Made by a program: the position numbers and the translations under genes. Under the pieces are notes generated by a model. It worked only from the letters and a program-made list of their open reading frames with translations, ran no database searches and had not been told where the DNA came from. A stretch of DNA of 64,000 nt from Sphingobacterium cellulitidis (GTDB lineage: Bacteria; Bacteroidota; Bacteroidia; Sphingobacteriales; Sphingobacteriaceae): the NCBI GenBank assembly GCA_002245855.1, contig NOUX01000003.1, positions 526,314 through 590,313 on the forward strand, written 5' to 3'. Below, piece after piece: positions 8,922 through 18,931 of the stretch (the stretch's first letter is position 1; each line of letters starts with the position of its first letter).

Positions 8922-11717
8922 ATGAAACGTAAATTTGGCTTATTTATCCTAGGTTTATGTGCTGCTTCCCTAACTTATGCACAAAAGAAACCTATTGATC
9001 ACACTGTTTATGACTCCTGGAATAGCATCAGTAGACCGGAAATCAGTAAATCCGGTAATCTTATCTATTATAGCGTTACTCCTCAAGAAGGTAATAGTCT
9101 TGCTTTTCTGAAAAATTCGAATAATCAAACTTTATTGCAAATCCCACGAGCTGCAGATTTAAAATTAACGAAAGATGAAAAACATCTCCTAAGTTTGATA
9201 AAAGCCCCTTTTCAGGATGTAAGACAAGCAAAAATTAAAAAGAAAAAACCTGATGAAATGCCTAAGGACTCGATTTTTGTATTTGATATCCACAAGAATC
9301 AAAGCACAAAATTCGCTCAGGTAAAATCATATAAAATTGCAAAAGATGGAAATGACTACGTGGCTTTCCTTCATGAAACTGTAGTTACAAGCCCTTCAGA
9401 TAGCAGTAAAACTAAAAATGGCTCAAAAAAAGAGAAGCCAACACCTACCCTGACGTTATTAAATCTTAACACCAAGGATACAAGCAATATCTTAAAGGCT
9501 GACACCTATGAATGGAGTGATGATGGAAAATTCTTGGTATATTCTATCAAAGGTCCTGAAAAAGACAGCTTAAATGAATCTGGACTTTTTATTATGGATT
9601 TAGCAGATAAATCCAAAAAGAAAATCAGCAACGGAAAAGGAAATTACAAGAACATTCAGTTTGACGATGCTACAAAACAATTAAGCTTCTTAGCTGATAA
9701 AACTCCTGAAAAGTCACTTCTAAAAGAGTTCAAACTCTATTACTACACAACATCTCAAGATTCCGCAACTATCCTAGCAGATAAAAATACCCAAGGAATC
9801 CCTCAAAACTGGTTCGTATCAGGAGACGGAGCATTAACATTTAGTAAATCCGGAAAAAGATTGTTCTTCGGCCTGGCTCCAATTCCTAGAGTAAAGGACA
9901 CCACGCTGGTGGAATTTGAACATGCAAAAGTTGATATCTGGCACTGGCAAGATGATTATCTGCAACCTATGCAGCTGGTAAATTTGAAAAGAGATCTTTC
10001 CAGAAATTATACAGCAATGATAAATCTATCTGGAAATAGAAATATTATTCCATTATCTGATGAGACTTTTAACCGAATAACGCTAACTGGCAATGCGGAT
10101 AATGAATGGGCTATGGCAACTTCAGATAAAGAATACCGAATTGAAACCCAATGGGAAGGTGGAATGCGCACAGATATTTACGCTATTTCTACTATTTCTG
10201 GTAAAAATAAAGTAGTTACCAAATCAAACTCTGGATATGCTTCTTTAGCTCCAAACGGAGATTATATCGTTTACTTCAACCGTGGAAATGGAAATTGGTA
10301 TAGTTTTAATATTGCAACCGAAACTACCCATCAGCTGAATGATGGCTTACAGGTGAGCTTTGTCGATGAAGAAAATGATGTACCGGCAGCTCCTGGTCCT
10401 TATGGGATTGCTGGTTGGTCCAAAGATGGTAAATTTATCTATATCAATGATCGTTATGATGTCTGGAAACTAAGTTTGGATGGAAAAACCAAAACGAACC
10501 TAAGCCATGGTTTAGGACGAAAAAATCAAATGGTCTATAGAATTGAAGAACTTATTAAAAATGAAGACCCTAGAATCAATTACACACAAATTGATGATTC
10601 TAAAACTATATTCTTAACAGGTTTCAATAAAACTGATAAAAACCAAGGCCTTTATAAATTAGGGAAAAAGGATATCAGCAAAATGTGGTCTGGACCTCAT
10701 ACCTATAGAATGTTGAGCGCTGATGAGAAATTAAATAAGGTCATTTACACTAAAGAAGATTACCAACACTCTCCAGACTTATATTTATTAGCTAATTTCA
10801 AAAATGAAACTAGATTGAGTGATATCAATCCGCAACAAGCAAACTTCAACTGGGGTACTGCTGAATTAGTTCATTGGACAACTCCAAAAGGATATAAATC
10901 GGAAGGAATTTTATATAAACCTGAAGATTTCGACCCTAACAAAAAATATCCGATAATCGCATATTTTTACGAAACATTATCCGATGGCTTATATACTTAC
11001 CAAGCTCCTGCTCCTACTCCTTCTCGCTTGAATATCCCTTATTTTGTGAGCAATGGCTACCTTGTTTTTGCTCCAGATATTTGCTATGAAACTGGATACC
11101 CAGGAAGATCAGCTGAAGAATTTATTAACTCTGGAATGCATTACCTCGCAAGAAATAACAACTGGGTAGACTCTACGAAAATGGGAATTCAAGGTCAAAG
11201 CTGGGGCGGATATCAAGTCGCTCACCTAATTACCCGTACCAACATGTATGCAGCAGCTTGGTCTGGTGCTCCAGTTGTCAACATGACCTCTGCCTATGGT
11301 GGTATCCGCTGGGGAACTGGAATGTCCAGACAATTTCAATATGAAAATACCCAAAGCCGTATAGGTAAGCCCCTATGGGAAGCTAGAGACTTATATATAG
11401 AAAATTCTCCACTCTTCTTTATGGATAAAGTAAATACGCCAGTGGCGATCATGCATAATGACAATGATGGTGCTGTGCCATGGTATCAAGGAATTGAATT
11501 CTTTACCGCATTGAGAAGATTAAATAAACCTGTATGGTTGTTGAATTATAATGGCGATGACCACAATTTAATTCAAAGACAAAACCGAAAAGATATCCAA
11601 ATTAGGGAAGCTCAGTTTTTTGACCACTTCCTAAAAGGTAAACCTGCCGCAAATTGGATCAAAAAAGGTGTCAAAGCAACCGAAAAAGGAATAGATTGGG
11701 GACTTGAAGTCGACTAA
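8922..11717 (+). CDS. secreted S9-family prolyl-oligopeptidase-like serine peptidase
   Basis: 931 residues from the ATG at 8922. That start gives a clean signal peptide (MKRKFGLFILGLCAASLTYAQ); an in-frame TTG at 8898 would bury it. A long beta-propeller-like N-terminal region (to about residue 630) contains WD-like segments such as YEWSDDGKFLVYS and GIAGWSKDGKFIYINDRYDVW. The alpha/beta-hydrolase domain follows, with nucleophile Ser760 in GQSWGGYQ, likely acid Asp849 in NDNDGAVPW and His881 in GDDHNLI. These enzymes cleave peptides after Pro or other small residues in the periplasm or outside the cell. A hairpin terminator follows the stop. Confidence 0.92.
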   Translation: MKRKFGLFILGLCAASLTYAQKKPIDHTVYDSWNSISRPEISKSGNLIYYSVTPQEGNSLAFLKNSNNQTLLQIPRAADLKLTKDEKHLLSLIKAPFQDVRQAKIKKKKPDEMPKDSIFVFDIHKNQSTKFAQVKSYKIAKDGNDYVAFLHETVVTSPSDSSKTKNGSKKEKPTPTLTLLNLNTKDTSNILKADTYEWSDDGKFLVYSIKGPEKDSLNESGLFIMDLADKSKKKISNGKGNYKNIQFDDATKQLSFLADKTPEKSLLKEFKLYYYTTSQDSATILADKNTQGIPQNWFVSGDGALTFSKSGKRLFFGLAPIPRVKDTTLVEFEHAKVDIWHWQDDYLQPMQLVNLKRDLSRNYTAMINLSGNRNIIPLSDETFNRITLTGNADNEWAMATSDKEYRIETQWEGGMRTDIYAISTISGKNKVVTKSNSGYASLAPNGDYIVYFNRGNGNWYSFNIATETTHQLNDGLQVSFVDEENDVPAAPGPYGIAGWSKDGKFIYINDRYDVWKLSLDGKTKTNLSHGLGRKNQMVYRIEELIKNEDPRINYTQIDDSKTIFLTGFNKTDKNQGLYKLGKKDISKMWSGPHTYRMLSADEKLNKVIYTKEDYQHSPDLYLLANFKNETRLSDINPQQANFNWGTAELVHWTTPKGYKSEGILYKPEDFDPNKKYPIIAYFYETLSDGLYTYQAPAPTPSRLNIPYFVSNGYLVFAPDICYETGYPGRSAEEFINSGMHYLARNNNWVDSTKMGIQGQSWGGYQVAHLITRTNMYAAAWSGAPVVNMTSAYGGIRWGTGMSRQFQYENTQSRIGKPLWEARDLYIENSPLFFMDKVNTPVAIMHNDNDGAVPWYQGIEFFTALRRLNKPVWLLNYNGDDHNLIQRQNRKDIQIREAQFFDHFLKGKPAANWIKKGVKATEKGIDWGLEVD

Positions 11718-11734
11718 TTTTACAAAACTCTATC

Positions 11735-11772
11735 AAAACAGGTGGTAATTTCGGGAAATTACCACCTGTTTT
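11735..11772 (+). terminator. intrinsic terminator of the S9 peptidase gene
   Basis: Perfect 17-bp stem (11735-11751 with 11756-11772), CGGG loop, followed by TTGTT. Located 18 bases after the stop codon. Confidence 0.85.
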
Positions 11773-11847
11773 TGTTAAAAAACATTAAATTCGGACAGTT
11801 TTTATATTTTTTTTCAAAAAAATTACTCAACTAACTTATTTTTACTA

Positions 11848-11855
11848 TACTTTTG
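11848..11855 (+). promoter_or_regulatory. putative -7 box (TACTTTTG) of glutamine synthetase
   Basis: TACTTTTG matches TAnnTTTG and would start transcription about 55-60 bases before the glutamine synthetase ATG. No clear -33 element is seen. Confidence 0.4.
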
Positions 11856-11918
11856 ATAAAAAATTAGAACGATTCACACAGTAATCAACAAAAAACTTAA
11901 AATAATAATATTAACAGC

Positions 11919-14108
11919 ATGTTAAACTCCAGACTATCCGCAGTTGAAACTGCCTCAAAACACATGTTCAATGAAACAACTGAGGTAAATTCAGAACGCG
12001 CAACTCACATTTTTAACAAAAATGTGTTTAGCATCTCCAAAATGAGAGATTATCTTCCAAAGTCAACTTTTAGTGAGTTAAAAACTTCAATCGACGAAGG
12101 AAAACAAATTAGCAGAGAATTAGCGGACTTCATTGCACAAGCAATGAAAACTTGGGCTTTAGAAAATGGTGCTTCGCACTATACCCACTGGTTTCAACCT
12201 TTAACTGGATCTACAGCTGAAAAACATGATGCCTTCTTTGAACCGGACAGCGATGGTAGTGCTATCGAAAAATTCAATGCCGATGCATTAGTGCAACAAG
12301 AACCAGATGCTTCTTCTTTCCCTAATGGGGGTATCCGTAATACCTTCGAAGCTAGAGGATACACTGCTTGGGATCCTTCTTCTCCTGCTTTCATCTTCGA
12401 AACTGGCGCAGGTAAGACTTTATGTATCCCTACTGTATTCGTTTCATACACCGGTGAATCTTTAGACTATAAAGCTCCTTTGTTAAAAGCTATCGCTGCA
12501 ATTGACAAAGCTGCTACGGATGTCGCTCAATATTTTGATAAAGCCGTTACGAAAGTAAATGCTTCCTTGGGTATCGAACAAGAGTATTTCTTGGTTGACC
12601 TTGCCCTATATAATGCGCGTCCTGACTTACAATTGACGGGTAGAACTCTATTCGGGCATATGTCAGCTAAAGGACAACAATTGGAAGACCATTATTTCGG
12701 TGCTATCCCTGAGCGCGTATTAGCTTACATGGTTGACCTTGAAAACGAAGCCTTAAAACTAGGTATTCCTTTGAAAACTCGTCACAACGAAGTAGCTCCT
12801 TCGCAATTTGAATGTGCTCCAATGTTTGAAGAGATCAACCTGGCAATCGACCATAATCAATTGCTTATGAACGTAATGGAACAAGTGGCCATTCGTCATA
12901 ATTTTAAGGTCTTATTACATGAAAAACCATATAGTGGAGTTAATGGTTCCGGAAAACATAATAACTGGTCTTTAATTACAAATACTGGTGTCAACTTATT
13001 ATCTCCTGGAAAAACCCCTAAAAATAACTTGATGTTCTTGACCTTCTTTGTCAATACCATCAAAGCAGTATATGAGCATGCTGATTTATTAAGAGCTTCA
13101 ATTGCTAGTCATTCAAATGACCACCGCCTTGGTGCTAATGAGGCACCACCAGCAATTATCTCTATCTTCCTAGGTTCTCAATTGGATGAAATCCTAGAGG
13201 AAGTTGAATCTGCACGCGTGGCTAAAAAAGTTAAAGCAGATGCAAACTTATGGCACGGAATCCCTAAAATCCCTGATTTGAAATTGGATAACACCGACCG
13301 TAACCGTACTTCGCCTTTCGCTTTTACTGGTAATAAATTTGAATTCCGCGCAGTTGGTTCTTCGGCAAACTCTGCCCTGCCAATGACAATCTTGAATGCA
13401 ATCGTTGCTACACAGCTTATTGAATTCAAAAATGAAGTTGACAAGCAGATCAAAAGAGGAACGAAAAAGGATCTTGCTATCTTAAATGTAGTTCGTAAAT
13501 ACATCAAAGATTCCAAAGCTATCCGTTTTGAAGGAAATGGTTATAGCGAAGAATGGGAAATTGAAGCTGCAAACAGAGGATTATCAAACATTAAATCCAC
13601 TCCAAAGGCTCTTGACGTATATGTAAAACCTGAATCTTTGGAATTATTCGAAACTTTAGGAATTTTCTCAAGACGTGAGTCTGAAGCTAGACATGAAATC
13701 CTTTTAGAGAACTTCTTCAAAAAACTTCAAATTGAGGCTCGTGTAATTGGTGATGTAGTAACAAGCCAGATTGCGCCAGCATGTTTAGTCTATCAAAATC
13801 AATTGATCGAGAATGTTAGAGGATTAAAAGATTTAGGCTTAAACAAAGAAGCGTATAGTTCTCAATTGAACTACCTGGAGCGTATTTCGAAACATGTAAA
13901 CTTTATCTTGGAGAAATCTGAGGAAATGCGTCAAGCACGTAAGAAGGCAAACACAATCGATGATATGCGCGAGAAAGCAATCGCATACGACGAAGTTGTA
14001 AAACCATTCTTCGACGAAATCCGCTACCACGTCAACAAACTAGAAAAAATCGTTGATGACGCGAAATGGCCATTGCCAAAATTGCGTGAATTACTATTTA
14101 TTCACTAA
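11919..14108 (+). CDS. glnN: type III glutamine synthetase
   Basis: 729 residues, the usual length of the GSIII class found in Bacteroidota and cyanobacteria and much longer than GSI. It makes glutamine from glutamate, ammonia and ATP. Visible GSIII features: N-terminal FNKNVFSISKMRDYLPKSTF, the conserved SHYTHWFQPLTGSTAEKHDAF block (residues about 85-110), the catalytic stretch GIEQEYFLVD, the RHNEVAPSQFE block, and the ATP-site region EKPYSGVNGSGKHNNWSL; near the end of the catalytic domain, SPFAFTGNKFEFRAVGSS. All catalytic blocks look intact. It is monocistronic, between the S9 peptidase terminator and its own terminator; no nitrogen regulator gene is nearby. Confidence 0.96.
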   Translation: MLNSRLSAVETASKHMFNETTEVNSERATHIFNKNVFSISKMRDYLPKSTFSELKTSIDEGKQISRELADFIAQAMKTWALENGASHYTHWFQPLTGSTAEKHDAFFEPDSDGSAIEKFNADALVQQEPDASSFPNGGIRNTFEARGYTAWDPSSPAFIFETGAGKTLCIPTVFVSYTGESLDYKAPLLKAIAAIDKAATDVAQYFDKAVTKVNASLGIEQEYFLVDLALYNARPDLQLTGRTLFGHMSAKGQQLEDHYFGAIPERVLAYMVDLENEALKLGIPLKTRHNEVAPSQFECAPMFEEINLAIDHNQLLMNVMEQVAIRHNFKVLLHEKPYSGVNGSGKHNNWSLITNTGVNLLSPGKTPKNNLMFLTFFVNTIKAVYEHADLLRASIASHSNDHRLGANEAPPAIISIFLGSQLDEILEEVESARVAKKVKADANLWHGIPKIPDLKLDNTDRNRTSPFAFTGNKFEFRAVGSSANSALPMTILNAIVATQLIEFKNEVDKQIKRGTKKDLAILNVVRKYIKDSKAIRFEGNGYSEEWEIEAANRGLSNIKSTPKALDVYVKPESLELFETLGIFSRRESEARHEILLENFFKKLQIEARVIGDVVTSQIAPACLVYQNQLIENVRGLKDLGLNKEAYSSQLNYLERISKHVNFILEKSEEMRQARKKANTIDDMREKAIAYDEVVKPFFDEIRYHVNKLEKIVDDAKWPLPKLRELLFIH

Positions 14109-14131
14109 GAATAAAATAATAAACATATTCC

Positions 14132-14160
14132 AGGGGTAATCAAAAGATTACCCCTTTTTT
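14132..14160 (+). terminator. intrinsic terminator of glutamine synthetase
   Basis: AGGGGTAATC (14132-14141), AAAA loop, GATTACCCCT (14146-14155), then a T-run. Confidence 0.88.
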
Positions 14161-14258
14161 ATATTCAAAATATTTATCCATAACCACAGCACAAACCCGT
14201 CAGGGTTTCAAGAACCCCATAGGGGTTCAATATTAGTAACCCGATAATATTAATGAAT

Positions 14259-14306
14259 AGCCCCGCCCCAATGCATTCGCTAAAGCGAATGCATTGGGGC
14301 GGGGCT
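14259..14306. repeat. hairpin repeat copy 1 (23-bp arms, AA loop)
   Basis: Arms 14259-14281 and 14284-14306 are perfect complements. It starts AGCCCCGCCCC and turns at CGCT-AA-AGCG. Compared with the other four copies, every arm difference is matched in the opposite arm. Confidence 0.9.
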
Positions 14307-14384
14307 TATTTCGTATAACATCCTATTACCAACATTAAACTCCTCTGGAGTTTTTATCTTCGCTCTGCATTTTCAAACCCCAGA

Positions 14385-14502
14385 GGGGTGACATATTTGT
14401 AGCCAGAAATGTGTTTTCCAACGTACAGCCCCGTAGGGGTGACATATTTGTAGCCAGAAATGTGTTTTCCAACGTACAGCCCCAGAGGGGCGACATATTT
14501 GT
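14385..14502. repeat. 51-bp tandem repeat with CCCCnnnGGGG cores
   Basis: ACATATTTGT recurs at 14391, 14442 and 14493, a period of exactly 51 bases. Each unit contains CCCCAGAGGGG or CCCCGTAGGGG and AGAAATGTGTTTTCCAACG. Since 51 is divisible by 3, both strands stay open across units and yield spurious small frames. Confidence 0.85.
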
Positions 14503-14772
14503 CATTCAAGTCTCTAAAAAATAGATTCCTCATCTTCGATTCGGAATGACAATCATATAATTACATTAGGTTTTGGTGAAAAACCCTGACCCAATTTTTC
14601 TGTCTTTCTGAGCGCAGCGAAGAATCTATTTTTATCCAAATATGGGTAGGGGCGTATCGCATACGCCCTTTTTATATTCCAAATATTTATCCAAATCTAC
14701 ACCAACAAACTCGTCAGCGTTTCAAGAACCTCATACGGGTTCAATATTAGTAACCCAATAATATTAATGAAT

Positions 14773-14820
14773 AGCCTCGACCGAATGCAATCGCTAAAGC
14801 GATTGCATTCGGTCGAGGCT
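14773..14820. repeat. hairpin repeat copy 2 with compensatory changes
   Basis: Arms 14773-14795 and 14798-14820 are perfect complements. Relative to copy 1 the left arm differs at arm positions 5, 8, 11 and 18, and all four are compensated in the right arm. Confidence 0.9.
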
Positions 14821-15254
14821 TATTTCGTATAACATCTTATTACTAACATTAAACTCCTCTGGAGTTTTTATCTCCGCCCTGCATTATCAAGCCCCAGAGG
14901 GGCGGCATATTTGTAGCAAAGAATATTTACCAACGTACAGCCCCATTGGGGCGGCATATTTGTATAGCACATGCAATCCGCCATACAATAGTTTCATTTA
15001 ATCGATAAGCATTCCACCCTGCATTATCAAACCCCGTAGGGGTGACATATCTGTAGCAAAAAATATTTACCACCGTACAGCCCCAGAGGGGTGACATGTT
15101 TGTATCAAATCATCAAAAAAAGAGGGGAATTTCCCTTTCCCCTCAACAGATGTTATTTATTAATAAAATAACAATAACTAACACCCCAAATATCTCAATA
15201 TCCAGCCCTCAATTTTTATACATTTTACGGTTTCAGTTACCATTATTACAGTAT

Positions 15255-15698
15255 TTACTGCCCATTGACCAATTCACCATTCTCCTTAATAAAAATCTTC
15301 TTCTGTAAATCCAAATCCAAGGATTTCATATCAACTAACTTAAGGTCTTTGATCATTTTCAAGGTCGTAGTCTTATAAAATTGAAAATGCTTCGACTGAA
15401 TATGCTGATCATAAGCTTCCTTACTTTTGTAAATTTCCAAAATCCGAATTTTATAAGATCCTGAATCAATCTCCATCGGAAAAATAGAAACCACTCCCTC
15501 CTCCTTTTCTACCGATTCCCGAGCTCCTTGAAGCAAAATTTCCTTGTATTCCTCCCAATACTCAGGCAAAACTTCAATTTCAGCAATCCGAACCAACTGT
15601 TTCGAACCTTTTTCCATATTTTTCTCTGTTTTTTCCTGAGAAAACAACTTTCCACAAGAAAAAACAATCAGCAAAACCATTATTATCCTCAAATTCAT
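15255..15698 (-). CDS. exported ABM-domain (putative quinol monooxygenase-like) protein
   Basis: 147 residues from the ATG at 15698; an in-frame TTG four codons earlier is less likely. The signal peptide is MNLRIIMVLLIVFSCGKLFSQ, and FSC could alternatively be a lipobox. The mature part is a dimeric alpha/beta-barrel ABM domain: LVRIAEIEVLPEYWEEYKEIL, EGVVSIFPMEIDSGSYKIRILEIYKSKEAYDQHIQSKHFQFYKTTT. ABM proteins include quinone- and heme-acting monooxygenases; the substrate here is unknown. It lies 62 bases after the aldo/keto reductase gene on the same strand and may share its mRNA, suggesting a redox role. Confidence 0.75.
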   Translation of the reverse strand: MNLRIIMVLLIVFSCGKLFSQEKTEKNMEKGSKQLVRIAEIEVLPEYWEEYKEILLQGARESVEKEEGVVSIFPMEIDSGSYKIRILEIYKSKEAYDQHIQSKHFQFYKTTTLKMIKDLKLVDMKSLDLDLQKKIFIKENGELVNGQ

Positions 15699-15772
15699 AG
15701 ATCTCTTCAATTTTATATATCAACTATTATTATATCAAACTAATATTAATCAGAATTGTTAGAACCACTTTA

Positions 15773-16915
<1,143 letters not shown>

Positions 16916-17107
16916 TTATACAAAGTTCAATACAATTGATAATCTTATTGTTATATGGATTACAGTATTAAATACCATTATTACTTTTTCTATTCAAATT
17001 CCTAAAATCTCAACTTCTATTTGATTAACCCAACTGAAAACATCATTTTTATATTTAATCAGGTTTTCCAATACCTGAGGTTGAGTTTTTATCATAAAGC
17101 AAGGAAA

Positions 17108-17944
17108 ATGAAACTACATAGCATAGATACTGGATTATTTAAATTAGATGGTGGAGCCATGTTTGGAGTGGTACCTAAAAGCATCTGGCAAAGAACAAAT
17201 CCGGCTGATGAAAAGAATTTATGTACCTGGGCTACTCGATTGATGCTTATTGAAGATGGGAAAAGACTTACTCTGGTCGATACGGGAATCGGTGATAAAC
17301 AGGACGAAAAGTTCTTCAGCCATTATTATATGCATGGTGATGACACCTTGGACAAATCATTGAAAAAATTAGGTTTCCATAGGGATGATATTACCGATGT
17401 CATTCTTACACATTTACATTTCGACCATTGTGGTGGAGCCATTATTCGTGAAGGCGAAAAACTACTTCCTGCATTTAAAAATGCTAGGTACTGGTCCAAT
17501 AAAGATCACTGGGAATGGGCCGTTAATCCTAATCCAAGAGAGAAAGCTTCTTTCCTCAAGGAAAACATCCTCCCAATCCAGGAAAGTGGTCAATTGAATT
17601 TTATTGACATTGAAAATCCTCAATATGATACTGAAATCAATATGCGCTTTGCCTATGGACATACAGAAGCCATGATGCTGCCACAAATTCAATATAAAGG
17701 GAAAACCATCCTTTATATGGCAGACCTGCTCCCATCGGTTGGTCATATTCCAATTGCGTATGTGATGGGCTATGATGTCCGACCTCTTGTGACTATGCAA
17801 GAGCGTCAAGATTATTGGACGGAAATCGTCGATAATGAATACATCATGTTTTTAGAACATGATTCAGTAAATGAGTGTGCTACATTACAATATACTGAAA
17901 AAGGAATCCGACTAAAAGACACTTTTAAGCTCAGTGAACTCTAA
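17108..17944 (+). CDS. MBL-fold metallo-hydrolase
   Basis: 278 residues from ATG 17108, which has AAGGA just upstream; an earlier in-frame TTG at 17021 adds 29 residues unlike the family. The metal-binding signature HLHFDHCGG is at about residues 103-111, preceded by LTLVDTGIGDKQDEKF and followed by a third-ligand region RFAYGHTEAMM and ILYMADLLPS. This is the lactonase/hydrolase branch of the beta-lactamase fold; substrate unknown. It is followed after 12 bases by a WYL regulator, which may control it. Confidence 0.88.
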   Translation: MKLHSIDTGLFKLDGGAMFGVVPKSIWQRTNPADEKNLCTWATRLMLIEDGKRLTLVDTGIGDKQDEKFFSHYYMHGDDTLDKSLKKLGFHRDDITDVILTHLHFDHCGGAIIREGEKLLPAFKNARYWSNKDHWEWAVNPNPREKASFLKENILPIQESGQLNFIDIENPQYDTEINMRFAYGHTEAMMLPQIQYKGKTILYMADLLPSVGHIPIAYVMGYDVRPLVTMQERQDYWTEIVDNEYIMFLEHDSVNECATLQYTEKGIRLKDTFKLSEL

Positions 17945-17956
17945 GCCTACCTATTC

Positions 17957-18925
17957 ATGTCCGTAGATATCAAAAAAAGATTTGACCGCATCGTTGAGAT
18001 ATTGATTCAACTTCAATCTAAGCGCGTGGTGAAAGCCCAAGAATTAGCAGACCGATTTGACGTTAGTCTCAGAACAATCTATAGGGATATCAAAAGCCTC
18101 GAACAGGCTGGAGTACCTTTGATTGGTGAAGCTGGAATGGGGTATAGTATTATGGATGGATATACGCTGCCTCCTGTATCATTCAGTAAGGAGGAGGCCC
18201 TTTGCTTTGTAGCAACTGAAAAGTTAGCCGAAAAATACCTGGACAAAGCCGGTGTGGCACTTTATGCTTCGGCCTTGATGAAAATTAAGGCAATCCTTAA
18301 AAGCCATGATCAGGACCTGGTAACCAATATGCAGGAGAATATCATCATGCGCAAACAACATGTTCCAATTTTCCCTGAAAAAGTCCCACATGTTTTAAGT
18401 ACCGCTATCGAAGCTATTGCCAATAAAAAACAAATTTGCATCCACTATCAAGGAATTAAGGACGATGAAGCTCAAATTAGAATAATCGAGCCAATTGGAA
18501 TAGTCCATGAAATAGGATTTTGGTATATCGTTGCTTATTGTTTACAAAGAGAAGATTTTCGACAATTCAGAAGTGACCGAATTGCGCAGATTGAAAGTAA
18601 AGATACCAACTTCTCCAAAAGGCATATATCCATTGATGAATATATTTCCACTCAAAACTTCCATGAACTACCAAAAATAAAAGCTAGAATATTAGTGAAC
18701 CGACATTTCGCTCCTTATATGCGCTGGCAAAGAACCAATTATGGTTATGAATCTGAACAAAAAATTGATGATAAAATTGAGATGACCTTTCTAACTCGAG
18801 ATATAGAACATGAATTCCCTCGTTGGCTAATGATGTTTGCTGACCATATTAAAATAGAAGAGCCTGAAGAACTTAAGCATAGCTTTAGGAAGCTCTTTCA
18901 GGCCATTCAAAACAACATAAAATAG
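17957..18925 (+). CDS. YafY-type HTH/WYL-domain transcriptional regulator
   Basis: 322 residues. An N-terminal helix-turn-helix (RFDRIVEILIQLQSKRVVKAQELADRFDVSLRTIYRDIKSLEQAGVPL) is followed by the GYSIMDGYTLPPVSFSKEEA linker and a WYL domain (IHYQGIKDDEAQIRIIEPIGIVHEIGFWYIVAYCLQREDFRQFRSDRIAQIE). WYL domains sense small molecules or nucleic-acid ligands. It is co-directional and probably co-transcribed with the metallo-hydrolase gene, and converges with the oxidoreductase gene with only 6 bases between stops. Confidence 0.9.
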   Translation: MSVDIKKRFDRIVEILIQLQSKRVVKAQELADRFDVSLRTIYRDIKSLEQAGVPLIGEAGMGYSIMDGYTLPPVSFSKEEALCFVATEKLAEKYLDKAGVALYASALMKIKAILKSHDQDLVTNMQENIIMRKQHVPIFPEKVPHVLSTAIEAIANKKQICIHYQGIKDDEAQIRIIEPIGIVHEIGFWYIVAYCLQREDFRQFRSDRIAQIESKDTNFSKRHISIDEYISTQNFHELPKIKARILVNRHFAPYMRWQRTNYGYESEQKIDDKIEMTFLTRDIEHEFPRWLMMFADHIKIEEPEELKHSFRKLFQAIQNNIK

Positions 18926-18931
18926 TAATCT

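Larger units (their letters stand above)
14161..15110. repeat. repeat island 1: two composite repeat units with hairpins and CCCCnnnGGGG boxes
   Basis: About 950 bases between convergent genes, with no credible gene. Components: an ACCCGTCAG/GGGGTTC box, a 48-bp hairpin (14259-14306 and 14773-14820; period 514), an ACTCCTCTGGAGTTTTTATC box, and seven CCCCnnnGGGG boxes each followed by a variant of GACATATTTGTA. There is also a reverse-complement-like pair around AGATTCCTCATC ... CTGAGCGCAGCGAAGAATCT, and a GGGCGTAT-CGC-ATACGCCC hairpin (14650-14668). The same parts in the same order form island 2 (56840-58715). Short open frames here are repeat translations, not genes. No transposase is present, so if mobile these are non-autonomous. 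Confidence 0.85.

Noticed and set aside
14161-15110. CRISPR array
   Set aside because: The repeats are hairpin/GC boxes with related, not unique, spacers and no cas genes; the 51-bp period has conserved sequence throughout.
15096-15308. 70-codon plus-strand frame next to the ABM gene
   Set aside because: Low-complexity translation overlapping the real minus-strand gene; no start context or family.
17021-17107. Longer N-terminus of the metallo-hydrolase (TTG start)
   Set aside because: The extra 29 residues do not fit the family, and ATG 17108 has a better leader.
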